Positions 1-10,255 of a DNA stretch of 64,000 bases are shown one piece after another. The stretch is from the NCBI GenBank assembly GCA_963713805.1, contig CAVQNF010000039.1, positions 186,001 to 250,000 on the forward strand, read 5' to 3'. Origin of the DNA: GAS188 sp963713805 (GTDB lineage: Bacteria; Pseudomonadota; Alphaproteobacteria; Rhizobiales; Beijerinckiaceae). Positions within the stretch are counted from its first letter, which is position 1. Each line of letters starts with the position of its first letter. The notes below the pieces were generated by a model that searched no databases, was not told the origin of the DNA, and worked only from the letters and a program-made list of their open reading frames with translations. Made by a program: the position numbers and the translations under genes.

Positions 1-1026
1 GCTCGCGATGCGCGACTGATCATGGTTTCCCACGACCCAGTCGGGCCAGGCACCGGCCGGCAAGACAGCTTCATAGGCCTCGATGACCTCCTGGATCGCT
101 GCGGCCTTCCAAGCTGTCCACAGTAGATTGAAGTTGGTCGGTAGCTGCAGCCCGATCAGGTCGGGGCCGTAGTAGAGGGCGATCTCGCCGATCTTGAGGT
201 AAACCTCGCCGATCAGAACATGCTCGCCGGGATGCGTATCGACGACGCTGCGTATGCCGGCGACGAAATCCATGATGTCGGGTCCATTGGCGCTGTGGAC
301 CATGAGATTGCGCGCGAAAGGCGGATCGCCCTCGCGATAGTCCGGATTGGGCGGATCGTCGCGCAAGTCGGGGTCCTTGGCGATACATCCCACCGCATCC
401 AGGCGAAAGCCGTCGACGCCCCGATCGAGCCAGAAACGAAGCACATCGTGCATGGCGTCCCGAACGGCGGGGTTGCGCCAATTCAGGTCGCATTGCTGCT
501 TGAGGAAGGTGTGGCAATAGTATTGGCGCTGTAGGTGCATCGAATTCCCACGAGCTTCCTCCCGCGAGGCTTTGCCAGTTGTTGGGCGGCCCTCCGTCCG
601 CCGCGGCATCGCGCCAGAAATACCAATCGCGCTTGGGATTGTTGCGGGAGCTTCGCGATTCCAGGAACCACGGATGCCGGTCGGATGTGTGATTGCGCAC
701 GTAATCCAGGATCACGCGGATGTTCCGAGCATGCAGCGTGGCAATCAATTCGTCGAAATCGGCCAGCGTGCCGAAGCGTCGGATCGATGTCGACGATAGT
801 TCGAGATGTCGTAGCCGAAGTCCGCCATCGGAGAGGTGAAGAAAGGAGAAAACCAGATCGCGTCGACGCCGAGCCAGGAGAAGTAGTCCGCTCGCTCGAT
901 GATCCCCCTCAGATCGCCGACGCCGTCGCCATCGCTGTCCTGGAACGAGCGCGGATAGACCTGGTAGATGACGGCATCCTGCCACCACAGGCCGCCGGCG
1001 GCGCGGGCCTTCGATCCCTCCCGCAT
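1..1026 (-). CDS. GH13 alpha-glucosidase / oligo-1,6-glucosidase, 3' end outside window
   Basis: Glycoside hydrolase family 13 enzyme that hydrolyses alpha-glucosidic bonds in oligosaccharides. The N-terminus has the family signature WWQDAVIYQVYPRSFQDSDG. Conserved region I is DYVRNHTSD, region II GFRLDAVG (nucleophile Asp), region III GEVYL (acid/base Glu) and region IV NHDQSR at the window edge, so roughly the first 340 residues are present. The reading frame breaks near 800, 545 and 430 while the protein continues in neighbouring frames; I treat these as single-base indels. The start at 1026 has a purine-rich GGCGGAGCGAG just upstream. It is the last gene of a minus-strand operon, 27 bp after the GH144 gene. 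Specificity (sucrose, trehalose or isomaltose type) cannot be settled without the C-terminus. Confidence 0.85.
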
Positions 1027-1053
1027 CTCGCTCCGCCTGACAGTCGCGCGTCA

Positions 1054-2373
1054 TCATGAGGCCAGATGCGGGCTCTCGAAGCCGAGACGGCGCAGCCCTT
1101 CGCGAATTTCGCGACAGCTCATGAAGAGCTTCCACAAAAGCCCGGTCCTGTAGTTTTCGATCATGACGATGATCGGGCCCTGATCGATCGCAAGATGCGT
1201 TGCCGCATACCAATCCCGCGCCTCGCAGAAGGCGTCGACGAAGCCGTATTCGCGCCAGAGGCGCTTGCCGAGGCGCCCGTAATAGTGCCTCAGCGCCGCG
1301 AGCGAATGCTGCCGGCGTGTAGGGCATCGACGACAGCGCGGCCGTCGGCGCGATCACGCCGGAATCCTTGTCCGGCGCGAAGGCGTCGTAGCCGTCCGGC
1401 CCGTCGCTCGCGGTCAGGCCCCATGAATTTCGGCCCATAGCCCGCGAATCCGTGCGGGTTGCGAACGCAATGCGCGTAGTTGATGCGAACGTGATTGAGG
1501 TTCTGCCGCCAGTAGTCGCGCGTAGCGGTCCTTCAATCCGCGCGGATCAAGCCCGAGAAAGGAATAGTGCGTGAAGAACAGCGGGCCGCCATAGTCGGGA
1601 CCCAGTGGGAGCTCGATGCCGTAGAACTCGCGCCCGTTCCTGAAGTTCACCCCCTCGACCCATCCCTTGTGATAGACGCCGGGCTCGATCGCATAGCGCG
1701 GGGAAGAGGCCGCGAGCACATAGGTGATCAGGCACTCGTTCCAGCCCCGGATCTCGTAGTTCATGCTCCAGCCGTTGTTCGGGCTCCAGTGCCAGTAGAG
1801 GACGTTCATGCCGTCGCGCGTATGCCAATTCCATTCGGTCTCTTCCCAGAGCTGGTTGATGCGCCAGCGCAAGCCTCGCTCGGACGCCTCGTCACGATCG
1901 AAATATTGCCTCGCGCATAAAAGTCCGACGAGAAGATAAGCGGTCTCCACGAGGTCGCCGCCGTCGTCCTTGCGCGTGAAATGGAAGGGCCTGCCGGTCA
2001 CGCCGTTCAGCATGTGCGGCAGCACCCCGTGAAAGCTGGCGGCGGAGAGCAAGAAACTCGTCATCTTCACGAGGCGCTCGACAGCTTCTTGCCGCGTGAT
2101 CCATTTGCGCTCGGCGGCGACGATGATCGCCATCACGCCGAATCCGGATCCTCCCGTCACGACCGTGTCGAGCCCCTCGATGCTTTTGGGATCGCTGCGG
2201 TCGCGTGCAAGGCCGCTATGAGGGTGAGCGAAATCCCAGAAATATCGGAAGGTCTGTCGCTGCACGAGCTCGAGGAGCTCATCGTCGGACTTGTGGGACG
2301 CAAAACGCTTCGCCGGCCTGACGGGATGTGACGGTTGTTTTTTCTTCGTGCGTTGCAAGGTTGGGTCCTCCAT
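1054..2373 (-). CDS. GH144-type endo-beta-1,2-glucanase / glucoamylase-like protein
   Basis: Belongs to the glucoamylase-like family (COG5368) that includes GH144 endo-beta-1,2-glucanases, alpha/alpha-barrel enzymes releasing sophorose from beta-1,2-glucan. Visible family blocks are QRQTFRYFWDFAHP near the N-terminus, LYWHWSPNNGWSMNYEIRGW with the following NE in the middle, and WGLTASDGPDGYDAFAP plus GVIAPTAALSSMPYTP in the C-terminal third. Frames change near 1520, 1410 and 1270, so at least three single-base indels are present; corrected length is about 440 residues, normal for the family. I start at ATG 2373; a GTG at 2397 in the same frame is possible. No secretion signal is obvious. It sits between a GH3 and a GH13 gene. 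GH144 activity is inferred from family only. Confidence 0.8.
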
Positions 2374-2418
2374 CCCCGATCCGTGGCGTCGCCGCACATT
2401 GGATCTTGCGGTCAGTCC

Positions 2419-4602
2419 TCACGCGATGAGCTCGATCTGTGTGCTCAGAAATCCATTTCGGTCTGCGCTGCGGCCCGACATGGATATCGAAGGCGCCGGC
2501 TTCGAACCGAGGCACGAGGTCATGACCGAGAAAGAGAGAGGTCTTCAGCGGCGAGGGTAAAGCGGATCGTGCCGCGTTCGCCCGCGGCGAGCGAAATCTT
2601 TTTGAATTCCTTGAGCTCGAGCAAGGGGCGGGTGATGCTTGAGACCTGATCGCGAATGAAGAGAAGCACCGTCTCTTCTCCCGCAAGCGGACCGTGGTTG
2701 ACGACGTCCACCGAGACCTCGACCGTTTCGCCGGCGCGCAGTTTGGCTCGATCCACTCGAAGCCCACTCAGGTCGAACCGACTGTAGGACAGGCCATGTC
2801 CGAACGGGAAGCGAGGCTCGTTCGGCATGTCGAGATATTTGCTGGTGTAGTGGTCGTTCGCGGCGGCAGGGCGTCCCGTCGGACGCGCACCGAAGAAAAT
2901 GGGAATTTGCCCGACATCGACAGGCCAGGACATGGAAAGCCGGCCCACCGGATTGAAGCGTCCGCTCAAGACGTCGGCGATCGCGCGTCCAGCCTCGCTG
3001 CCCGGGAACCATGCCGCCACGAGCGCGTCCGCCTTCTTCGACCAGCCAGTCCGGCAGCACGAGCGGGCGCCCGGAAAACAGCAGGATCACGACGGGTTTC
3101 CTTTGGGCGAGGAGAGTGCGTGCCAACTCGCATTGGGCGGCGGGCAGGCCCGGATGCCCACGGCTTCCAGCCTCGCCGCTCATCGCCAGCGTTTCTCCGA
3201 GACAAAGGATGATGACATCGCTTTGCCGCGTGAGCTCGCGCGCGCTTTGCTCTTCCCGCCGTGCCGATCCGCTCGATGCCGCAACCGGGCGTGAACGCAA
3301 CCCTGGCCTTCGGAAGCGCACTGCGCAGCCCGTCAAGAACGGCGATCGCCTTGTCGCTCGTCTCGGTCGCTGCCACGGGTTCCTGGTCCTCGCCCTTGGC
3401 GTCGGCAAGCGGCCCGATGACGGCGATCGCGCCGGGATCATCGCGAAGCGGCAAGGCGTGACCTTCGTTCTTCAAGAGCACCAACGAGCGGCAGGCGGCC
3501 TCCCAAGCGAGGTCCTTGCGTCCGCCTTGGGCGGCCTTGGCGGCGATCGCGCTCGGCGTGAACCGCAACGACGATACGGATCCTCGAAGAGGCCGAGCTT
3601 GGCCTTCAGCTGAAGCACTCGCCTCACCGCCGCGTCGATCGCGTCGAGCTGGTCACAAGGCCTTTTTCCAAGGCGCGCGGCAGCCCCTCGAAATAGGTGT
3701 CGTGACCCATCATGTCGATGTCGACGCCGGCGTTCAGCGCCAGCGCCGCAGCTTCCGCCTTGTCGCGTGCGACTCCGTGCGGCGACGAGCTCGGCGATCG
3801 CGCTGTAGTCGCTGATCATCACGCCCGAGAAGTCCCCATTGCCGGCGCACGATATCGCGTAGCACCGCCGCGTTCGCGGTCATCGGCGTGCCGTTGAAGT
3901 CGGTGAAGGCCGGCATGATCGCCGCGACGCCGGCCTGAACCGCGGCTTTGAAGGGCGGCAGATAGACCTCGTGCAATTGTCGTTCGGACATGTCGACCGG
4001 CGCATATTCGCGCCCGGCCTGAACCGCTCCATAGGCGGCGAGGTGCTTGGCGGTCGCTGCAACGGCGCCTGTCGGCGGAGAGGTCCGGACGCCTGGAAAC
4101 CGCGCACCTTGGCCTTGCGCAAAACGCGTCGCCAGGAAATTCATCCTCGCCTGGGCCTTCGACCGTCCGGCCCCAGCGTGGATCGCGCGCCACGTCGATC
4201 ATGGGAGAGAAGTTCAGAGTCGATGCCCTCGACCGCGCACTCTTGCGCGGCGACCCGGGCGGTCCGCTCCCACAGTCCCGGATCGAATGCGCATGATTCA
4301 CCGAACGGGATCGGAAAAAAGGTGCGCAGCCCGTAGAGCACGTCGAGGCAAAAGAAGAGCGGGATCTGAGGCGCGAGCCTTCCACCGGCATGTCGCTGAA
4401 CCTCGCGCACGCGCTCGCGAGCCCCACAGATTGAGGAGGCTGCCGACGCGGCCTTCCCGGATCGCTTCGGAGGTGACGGGCGCGGAGGCGGGCCCGTTTG
4501 GACGAGTTCGCCGCTCAGCATGGTGAGCTGGCCCAGCTTCTCCTCGAGCGTCATCTCCGCGATGAGACGCTCGATACGGGTCTTTTCGTCGGATCGCGCC
4601 AT
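2419..4602 (-). CDS. GH3 beta-glucosidase (BglX-like)
   Basis: Family 3 exo-acting beta-glucosidase. The start MARSDEKTRIERLIAEMTLE and EEKLGQLT are typical. The TIM-barrel domain contains RDPRWGR, KHLAAYGA and the nucleophile region ISDYSAI (Asp). The alpha/beta sandwich domain has VLLKNEGHALPL and AWFPGSEAGRAIADVLSG. A fibronectin-III-like C-terminal domain with LSYSRFDL and VSVDVVNHGPLAGEETV follows. The sequence is recoverable only by joining several frames (breaks near 4430, 4140, 4080, 3820, 3560, 3010, 2545 and 2450), so about eight single-base indels. Corrected length is about 725 residues, usual for BglX. No signal peptide is apparent, suggesting cytoplasmic cleavage of imported disaccharide. 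First gene of the GH3-GH144-GH13 operon, 45 bp before the next start. Sophorose is the plausible substrate from context. Confidence 0.85.
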
Positions 4603-4733
4603 TTGGCACCCCTCTCGATCCTCGCGACATCTCTCGCCGGATGCATGTTCCAGAGCCTATGCGACTATCACACCTGGGCCTGAGAGTCATGCGCGATGCC
4701 CATGGTCAAGGCCGGGCAGGAACGAGGGGTGAG

Positions 4734-6542
4734 ATGAGCGAGATCGCCGATAAACCACAATCCGTCACAGAGCGTTTGCTCGACATTTCGACCGCCGGCG
4801 TTTGGCCCCAGTTCACGTCGCTCGTGCGCGGGATCAAGAGCGTCACCCGAAAGATGGATCCTTCTTTCGTTTCCCGATCATGGCCACGCTCGTCATCGGC
4901 ACCATCGCGGCCGGACAGGTGAGGCTGAACGCCTGGCAAGGTGCCCTCTACGATGCCTTGCAACGCTACGATCTCGACGACTTTCTGCATCAGATCGTCG
5001 TGTTCACGATGATCGTCTCCGGACTGCTGTGCCTGGTCGTTGCCCAGACCTGGCTCACGGAGGTCTCGAAGGTCAAGCTGAGAGCGTGGCTGACGCGCGA
5101 TCTGCTCGACGAATGGTTGCGTCCCAAGCATGCCTATCTGCTGGCTTTCGCGGGAGAGGACGGCGTCAATCCGGATCAGCGCATCCAGGAGGACGCCCGC
5201 CACTTGTCGGAGCTGTCCGCCGATCTCGGCGGCGGTCTCGCCCAGGCGACGCTTCTGCTTCTCAGCTTCGTCGGGGTGTTGTGGGTGTTCTCGGCGCAAG
5301 TGGTTTTCAATGTCCGCGGCAGCGACTTTTCGATCCCGGGCTACATGGTCTGGTGCGCCTTGGCCTATGCCTCTGCCGGTTCGTGGCTGACCTGGCGCGT
5401 CGGACGCCCTCTCATCGACCTCAATGCAGACCATTATGCGCGCGAAGCTGAATTTCGTGTCGCGCTGGTGCGCGTCGTCGAGCATGCCGAGTCGATCTCG
5501 CTTTACCAAGGCGAGGCGGATGAACGGGCCTCGCTCGACATCGTGCTCGCGTCGGTTCTGTCCGTGACGCGAAATCTGGCCGGAGGCGTGGCTCGGCTCA
5601 CTTGGATTACGTCGGGCCATGGCTGGTTCGCGATCATCGTGCCTTTCCTGATGGCCTCGCCGGGATATTTCAGCGGCAAGCTGACGTTGGGCTCGCTGAT
5701 GATCGTGGTCGGCGCCTTCAATCAAGTGCAGAGCTCGTTGCGCTGGTTCGTCGACAACTTCTCGCGGATCGCCGATTGGCGCGCCACGCTCTTTCGCGTG
5801 GTCGCCATCCGCGAGAGCTTGCGGTCCGTCGATAGCCTCCATGCGAGCGAAGGGCGGATCGCCTTTTCCAATGATCCCGATGGCAAGCTCACTTTCGAGG
5901 AGGTCGAGACCTATCTGCCCGGCTCGCTGGTCGACTGCGCTTTTCTCGAGGAGACGAAAATCGAGCTTTCGGTCGGCGATCATGTTCTCGTGACCGGAGA
6001 GACGGCCGCCGGCAAGACGACCTTTTTCCTCGCGCTGGCCGGGCTCTGGCCCTGGGGGCGCGGCAAGATCAGCCTGCCCGCGCGTAGCGATATGATCTTT
6101 TTGCCGCAGCAGCCCTATCTGCCGCCGGGCTTGTTATGCGATGCGATCGCCTATCCGGCAAAGACGAATGCTTTCGGCGAGGAGGCGTTGCGCGGCCGCC
6201 CTGACGCGGATTGGGCTCGAACATCTTGGCGACGAGCTCGACCCGACATGCCTCCTGGGACAGATATCTCTCGCTCGACGAGCAGCAAGCTCTCAGCTTC
6301 GCCCGCTTGCTGTTGCACGCGCCCAAATGGGTGCTTCCTCGATGACGCGCTGGGGGCGGTCGAACCCGCAAGGCGCGCAAGCTCTCATGGAGATATTCCG
6401 TAAGGAACTCGCCGGCTCCGCCGTGATCACCACCGGCCGCGGCAATGCGCAAGATGAGTTCTTCGGCAAGGTCCTCCATCTGCGACGCTGCCCTCGCATC
6501 GAGAGAGCCGCCGTCTCGAGCCCCGCGAGCTCGACCAAGTAG
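4734..6542 (+). CDS. SbmA/BacA-like ABC transporter, fused permease and ATPase
   Basis: Inner-membrane exporter of the ABC_membrane_2 (SbmA/BacA, YddA) type with its own ATPase domain. The start MSEIADKPQSVTERLLDIST follows a GGGGTGAG ribosome site. Membrane segments include FPIMATLVIGTIAAGQ, VVFTMIVSGLLCLVVAQTWL, ATLLLLSFVGVLWVFSAQVV and MVWCALAYASAGSWLTW. The loop AREAEFRVALVRVVEHAE is characteristic. The nucleotide-binding domain shows Walker A GETAAGKTTFF, Q-loop FLPQQPYLPPG, a degenerate signature near LSLDEQQALSFARLLLHAPK, and WVLLDDALGAV as Walker B. Frame breaks occur near 4865, 6195, 6270 and 6350. The family moves peptides or very-long-chain fatty acids; the substrate here is unknown. 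Divergently placed to the GH3 operon (132 bp between starts). Confidence 0.8.
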
Positions 6543-6754
6543 CGAAGCGCTATTCTCAAACGGCGTGCCGGCCGCGCATCCGACGGAAAGCCTGCGCCAG
6601 GAAATGCGCGAGGAAATGCGCCAGGCGCAGGGGCGTCGCGAGCTCGAATTGCGGGGGCGGCGGCGACGATCGTCGATGAGGGAATGCGGCGCGCGCGGCC
6701 AAGCGACGGTCGAGCATATCGGCGGTCAGCATGGATGGGTTCCTGAAGAACCGC

Positions 6755-6783
6755 TTGAAGCGTTGTAACCGATAGGCTACAAA
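6755..6783 (+). promoter_or_regulatory. higBA promoter with overlapping operator
   Basis: A -35-like TTGAAG (6755-6760) and a -10-like TACAAA (6778-6783) are separated by 17 bp. The spacer and -10 contain the imperfect palindrome TGTAACC-GATA-GGCTACA (6764-6781), a plausible binding site for the HigA-type repressor. The predicted transcription start is at about 6790, so the higB message would be nearly leaderless (ATG at 6791). Family knowledge says HigA-type antitoxins repress their own operon; the binding is inferred. Confidence 0.55.
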
Positions 6784-6790
6784 ACGGCTC

Positions 6791-7085
6791 ATGATCGAAG
6801 TGCGCAAAACCGAAGCTTTCACCGAGTGGCTGGGCGAAGCTTCGCGACGGGGTAGCCAAGTCGAAAATTGAAACGCGTATTATCCGCCTGTCGCTGGGCA
6901 ACGCCGGTGACTCCGAGCCGGTCGGGAACGGCGTGAGCGGGATACGGGTACATTACGGCCCCGGTCTACCGGGTGTATTCGTGCGGCGCGGCAAGGCCCT
7001 GATCCTTCTGTTGTGCGGCGGCGAAAAGAAGAGCCAAGCCCGCGACATCAAGACCGCCAAGACGATGGCCGCTCAACTGGAGTGA
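6791..7085 (+). CDS. HigB/RelE-type toxin (addiction module killer protein), with sequence indels
   Basis: Toxin of the phage-derived Gp49-like/HigB family; relatives are ribosome-dependent mRNA interferases. The start MIEVRKTEAFTEWLGE is characteristic. The frame is lost near 6836 by one extra base and recovered as LRDGVAKSKIETRIIRLSLG, then GVSGIRVHYGPG. An extra T near 6969 and a missing T near 6980 interrupt the expected GYRVYFVRRG, after which FVRRGKALILLLCGG, KKSQARDIKTAKTMAAQLE and TGA follow in frame. Corrected length is about 97 residues, normal for the family. The compensating +1/-1 pair points to sequencing error rather than decay. The antitoxin gene follows after 5 bp. Confidence 0.8.
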
Positions 7086-7090
7086 ACGAA

Positions 7091-7417
7091 ATGGCAAAGA
7101 TCAAGACGACACCTTGGACCCTCGCCATCGATACGCCGGAGGACGTGGTCAATTACCTCGAGGCGGCGCTCGAGGACGGCGATCCGGATGTGATCGTTAC
7201 GATGCTCGGGTACATCGCGCGCTCGCGCGGCATGGCGCAAATCGCGCGCGAGGCGCATGTCTCGCGAGAGAGCCTCTACAAATCGCTCAACGGCGTCCGC
7301 AAGCCCGAGTTTGCGACCATCCTCAAAGTGATGGGCGCTCTGGGCGTGCGCTTGCGGGTGGAGGCGATCGCGAAGAAATCGCGGCCCCGGCGGCGTGCCC
7401 TGCGCCTCGCGAGCTGA
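7091..7417 (+). CDS. HigA-type antitoxin, XRE/HTH addiction module antidote
   Basis: Intact 108-residue protein of the COG3636 antidote family. The N-terminal part EDVVNYLEAALEDGDPDVIV and the helix-turn-helix MAQIAREAHVSRESLYKSL (about residues 54-72) are clear, followed by FATILKVMGALGVRLRVE. It neutralises the upstream toxin and probably represses the operon through the palindrome before higB. The C-terminus is basic (KKSRPRRRALRLAS). The gene starts 5 bp after the toxin stop, so the two are co-transcribed. The next ~190 bp hold no gene I can identify before the repeat region begins at 7614. Confidence 0.88.
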   Translation: MAKIKTTPWTLAIDTPEDVVNYLEAALEDGDPDVIVTMLGYIARSRGMAQIAREAHVSRESLYKSLNGVRKPEFATILKVMGALGVRLRVEAIAKKSRPRRRALRLAS

Positions 7418-7613
7418 GGTGAGCAGGCCGACGCTCACGATGTAGTCGAGGCCTTGCTTCGTGAGCAGGTCGGCGAGGTTGATCCCTCCGGAGCCGGAGG
7501 CCTCGGTGTCTGCACGTCCGCGGTTATAGGGTCCTGTTCCTATAGATGTTAAAGTCAATGCTTTACTTAATGTGTTGTATTTCAACGCAACACAAAATGC
7601 GCCGGGCAGCCAG

Positions 7614-7734
7614 AATTCGGTGACGCCTTATATTTGCACCATTTATTGGGCGTCACCCGCATGATGTGAATCGTCGTGCACTCCTCGACGGGGATAGAGA
7701 GAGAATTGGTGTATATGTAAGGCGTCACCGAATT
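7614..7734 (-). repeat. MITE-like element copy 1
   Basis: 121 bp element with 17-bp terminal inverted repeats AATTCGGTGACGCCTTA at both ends; the inner part of each arm continues the symmetry (TGCACCATTTATT on one side, AATTGGTGTATAT on the other). Orientation is opposite to the copies at 10256-11941. Just outside the right end lies AGGCGTTGCCGAATTAAGG, a variant of the terminal motif, which recurs beside the copy at 11819. It has no convincing coding content. Confidence 0.85.
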
Positions 7735-7874
7735 AGGCGTTGCCGAATTAAGGCGGCGTGGCGCGCACGGTGAGCACCGCGGCGCGGCCGTCGTCGAGGG
7801 CTGCGAGCAGCGGTCGATGGCCGCCGACACTCCTGCGGCTCGCGCACGTATTCGCCATAGGCCCGCAATTCCAC
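7735..7874. other. Spacer between MITE copies 1 and 2, possible gene remnant
   Basis: 140 bp between two MITE-like copies. The minus strand can be read as a short GC-rich coding-like stretch with no start, stop or recognisable domain, so it may be the relic of a gene disrupted by the repeats. I cannot assign it to a family. Confidence 0.3.
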
Positions 7875-7998
7875 AATTCGGTGACGCCTTACATTTGCAC
7901 CATTTATTGGGCGTCAACCCCGCGTGATGTGAATCGTCGTGTCCTCCTCGATCGGGATATGAGATGGAATTGGTGTATATGTAAAGCGTCACTGAATT
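7875..7998 (-). repeat. MITE-like element copy 2
   Basis: 124 bp copy of the same element, same orientation as copy 1. The left terminus AATTCGGTGACGCCTTA is perfect; the right terminus has two substitutions (TAAAGCGTCACTGAATT). The internal sequence differs from copy 1 by several substitutions and short indels. The ~300 bp between its end and the acyltransferase start hold no gene I can support. Confidence 0.85.
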
Positions 7999-8307
7999 CC
8001 ACCGAATTCCCCGCTTGTGAACGCGCTCGGCGTCCTTTCGGCAAGTGCGCAGGCGAGTGGTTAGACTAGGGCTAAGTCGGTTCTCTCATTTGGAAGATTG
8101 CGCTAACATAAGGGACGAATACTCCCGAAGCGGCCTCGGTCAGGCCCGCGCGCATCGTGACATGCCCCCACTCTGGGGCTTCTGCCCGCCTAAAGCTTCA
8201 TGTCCCGGTGCAGTGACGCCCGATGTGGCTCGGACGCCTCGTGCTCGGGGTTCATGATGGCGCGCGATCCGCGCGAACTCAGCGTGGAGAGGCTTGTGAG
8301 GGATTTC

Positions 8308-10212
8308 ATGGGATGGCGGGCGCCGATGCGGTACAGGGCGGATATCGACGGGCTGAGAGCCATCGCCGTCCTTGCCGTGGTCTCGTTCCACCTGAAGTTC
8401 GGGTTGTCCGGCGGGTTCGTCGGCGTCGATATTTTCTTCGTGATCTCCGGTTATCTCATCGCCGGCATCATCCATGCCGAGATCGCGGCCGGTTCGTTCT
8501 CGCTTCTGACTTTCTATGCGCGGCGGGCGCGTCGAATATTGCCGGCGCTCGTCTCGACGATCCTCGCCAGCTCGATCGCCGCGCTCATGATCCTCCACCC
8601 CTCCGCACTGGTCGCATTTTCAAAATCCGCGATCGCGTCCGTTCTCTTCTCCGCCAATTTCTATTTCTTGGCGACCAGCGACTATTTCGCACCGGCGGCG
8701 AACACGATTCCGCTCCTGCATCTGTGGTCGCTCGGGATCGAGGAGCAGTTCTACATCCTGTTTCCGGCGCTTGCGCTGGCGTGCACGAAATACGCGCGAA
8801 AGCTTCTTCCGGCCGTGCTCTTCGCCCTTTGCGTCGCATCGCTCGCGGCCTCGCAAATCCTCCTGGGCAAGGACCCGTTATCGGCTTTCTATCTTCTGCC
8901 CTACCGGGGCTTCGAGCTCCTGATCGGATGCCTGATCTCCCTTCCCGCCGCCAGGGCAATCCCGAGGAGCGCTCTTGCGGCGCAAGCGGCCGCCTTCGCC
9001 GGCGCGGCCGTGTTGATGTTCTGCGCCGCTTTTCTCGGCCCGGCGACGCAGTATCCAGGCTTTGCCGCCGCGCTTCCTTCGGTCGGCACCGCCTTGATCA
9101 TCAGCGCCGCCGAAGCTCGACCGACATTCATCTCCAATCTCCTTTCCACCCGCCTTCTCGTGAGCATCGGAAGGATTTCCTATTCGCTCTACCTCGTCCA
9201 TTGGCCCGTGATCGTCTTCGGGCTCAAGCTCTTCCCCAATGTTGCCCCGGCGGCGTTCGGCCTCTTCGCAGTCGCGATCTCCTTCCTGCTGGGGCTGCTG
9301 AATTATCGCTTCGTCGAACGGCCGTTCCGCCAAAGCACGCGGCGCGCATCGTCGTTGAGGGCGCTCGGCGTGTCGGCGGCGGCCGTTACGTGCCTTTGCG
9401 GATTGTCGGCATGGACGCTCCATGAAAATGGCTTCTCCTCGAGCACGGACGAGCGGATCGACCGGGTGCTTTCCTATCTCGATTACGACCATGATCGGCT
9501 GTATCTCGACCGCGAATGCTATTTGAGCCCCGATCAGGATTTTTCGCTCGAAGCCATGTCGGGCTGTCTTCCCCGAGGCCCGGGCTCCTCGGCCATTTTA
9601 TGGGGCGACAGCCATGCCATGCATCTTTATCCAGGCCTGCGCCCCACCTTGGAAAAGGAAGGTTACGCGCTTGGAGTTCTGACGGCCTCGGCCTGCGCGC
9701 CGATCATCGGCTACCACACGGCCGTTCGGCCGAAATGCACGTCGTTCAACGAGCATGCCTTGGAGGCGATTCGATCGCTCAACCCGAAGCTCGTCATCCT
9801 TTCGGCGCGTTGGCCGACCGACGACCCCTCCGTGACGCTGCTCGATCGAACCGTCGACAGCTTGGCGAAGCTCGGCATCAAGGTCGTCATCCTGGGCGAA
9901 AGCCCCCTTTACAAGATCGACGTTCCCTTGATCGTCGCCAAGCGCTTGGAGAGCAAGGATTCGAGCCGGGCCGCGAATGGCGAGCTCGACCTCGAACTCG
10001 GCTTTCTGCGGTGGTCGGATCGCATCCTCTCGGCGCGCTTCGGAAATCGTTCCGACGTGAGGTTCATCTCGGTGATGAGGGCCATCTGTCCCAAGGATGA
10101 TTGCCCCTTGACGACGCCGGACGGAACGCCGGTGCATTTCGACACCGCACATCTGACGGAAGAGGGCTCGCGCCTTTTCGCCGAGCTTTTGACGCCGATG
10201 ATCCTGCACTGA
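8308..10212 (+). CDS. OafA/YrhL-type acyltransferase with C-terminal SGNH domain
   Basis: Integral-membrane acyltransferase 3 fused to a periplasmic SGNH hydrolase-like domain; relatives O-acetylate cell-surface polysaccharides. The signature MRYRADIDGLRAIAVLAVVS opens the membrane part, followed by GGFVGVDIFFVISGYLI, ARRARRILPALVS and LWSLGIEEQFYILFP; about ten membrane segments extend to residue ~380 (YRFVERPFR). The SGNH part has the GDS block SAILWGDSHAMHLYPGL and a late DTAHLTEEG that supplies the Asp/His pair. The frame is intact. I choose ATG 8308 (AGGG five bases upstream); in-frame ATGs at 8254 and 8326 are alternatives. The last ~55 bp are duplicated at 11590-11646. The target glycan is unknown; the O-antigen-like locus at 32-48 kb is a candidate. 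Confidence 0.88.
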   Translation: MGWRAPMRYRADIDGLRAIAVLAVVSFHLKFGLSGGFVGVDIFFVISGYLIAGIIHAEIAAGSFSLLTFYARRARRILPALVSTILASSIAALMILHPSALVAFSKSAIASVLFSANFYFLATSDYFAPAANTIPLLHLWSLGIEEQFYILFPALALACTKYARKLLPAVLFALCVASLAASQILLGKDPLSAFYLLPYRGFELLIGCLISLPAARAIPRSALAAQAAAFAGAAVLMFCAAFLGPATQYPGFAAALPSVGTALIISAAEARPTFISNLLSTRLLVSIGRISYSLYLVHWPVIVFGLKLFPNVAPAAFGLFAVAISFLLGLLNYRFVERPFRQSTRRASSLRALGVSAAAVTCLCGLSAWTLHENGFSSSTDERIDRVLSYLDYDHDRLYLDRECYLSPDQDFSLEAMSGCLPRGPGSSAILWGDSHAMHLYPGLRPTLEKEGYALGVLTASACAPIIGYHTAVRPKCTSFNEHALEAIRSLNPKLVILSARWPTDDPSVTLLDRTVDSLAKLGIKVVILGESPLYKIDVPLIVAKRLESKDSSRAANGELDLELGFLRWSDRILSARFGNRSDVRFISVMRAICPKDDCPLTTPDGTPVHFDTAHLTEEGSRLFAELLTPMILH

Positions 10213-10255
10213 AGCCTGGTTCGGGGATGAACCGCCACCAGGGAACCGCCACCAG

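Noticed and set aside
4706..5983. Long minus-strand open frame opposite the SbmA/BacA-like gene
   Set aside because: The plus strand carries clear membrane segments and ABC motifs; the antisense frame has no domain.
7427..7560. Minus-strand coding-like segment after higA (LADLLTKQGLDYIVSVGLLT)
   Set aside because: Only about 40 residues, no start, no recognisable family; may be a gene relic but cannot be supported as a feature.
7582..8069. Short open frames across MITE copies that share peptide strings such as TPYICTIYWAST and WCICKAS
   Set aside because: The similarity is only the DNA repeat translated; the frames differ between copies, contain no domain and have no ribosome-binding site.
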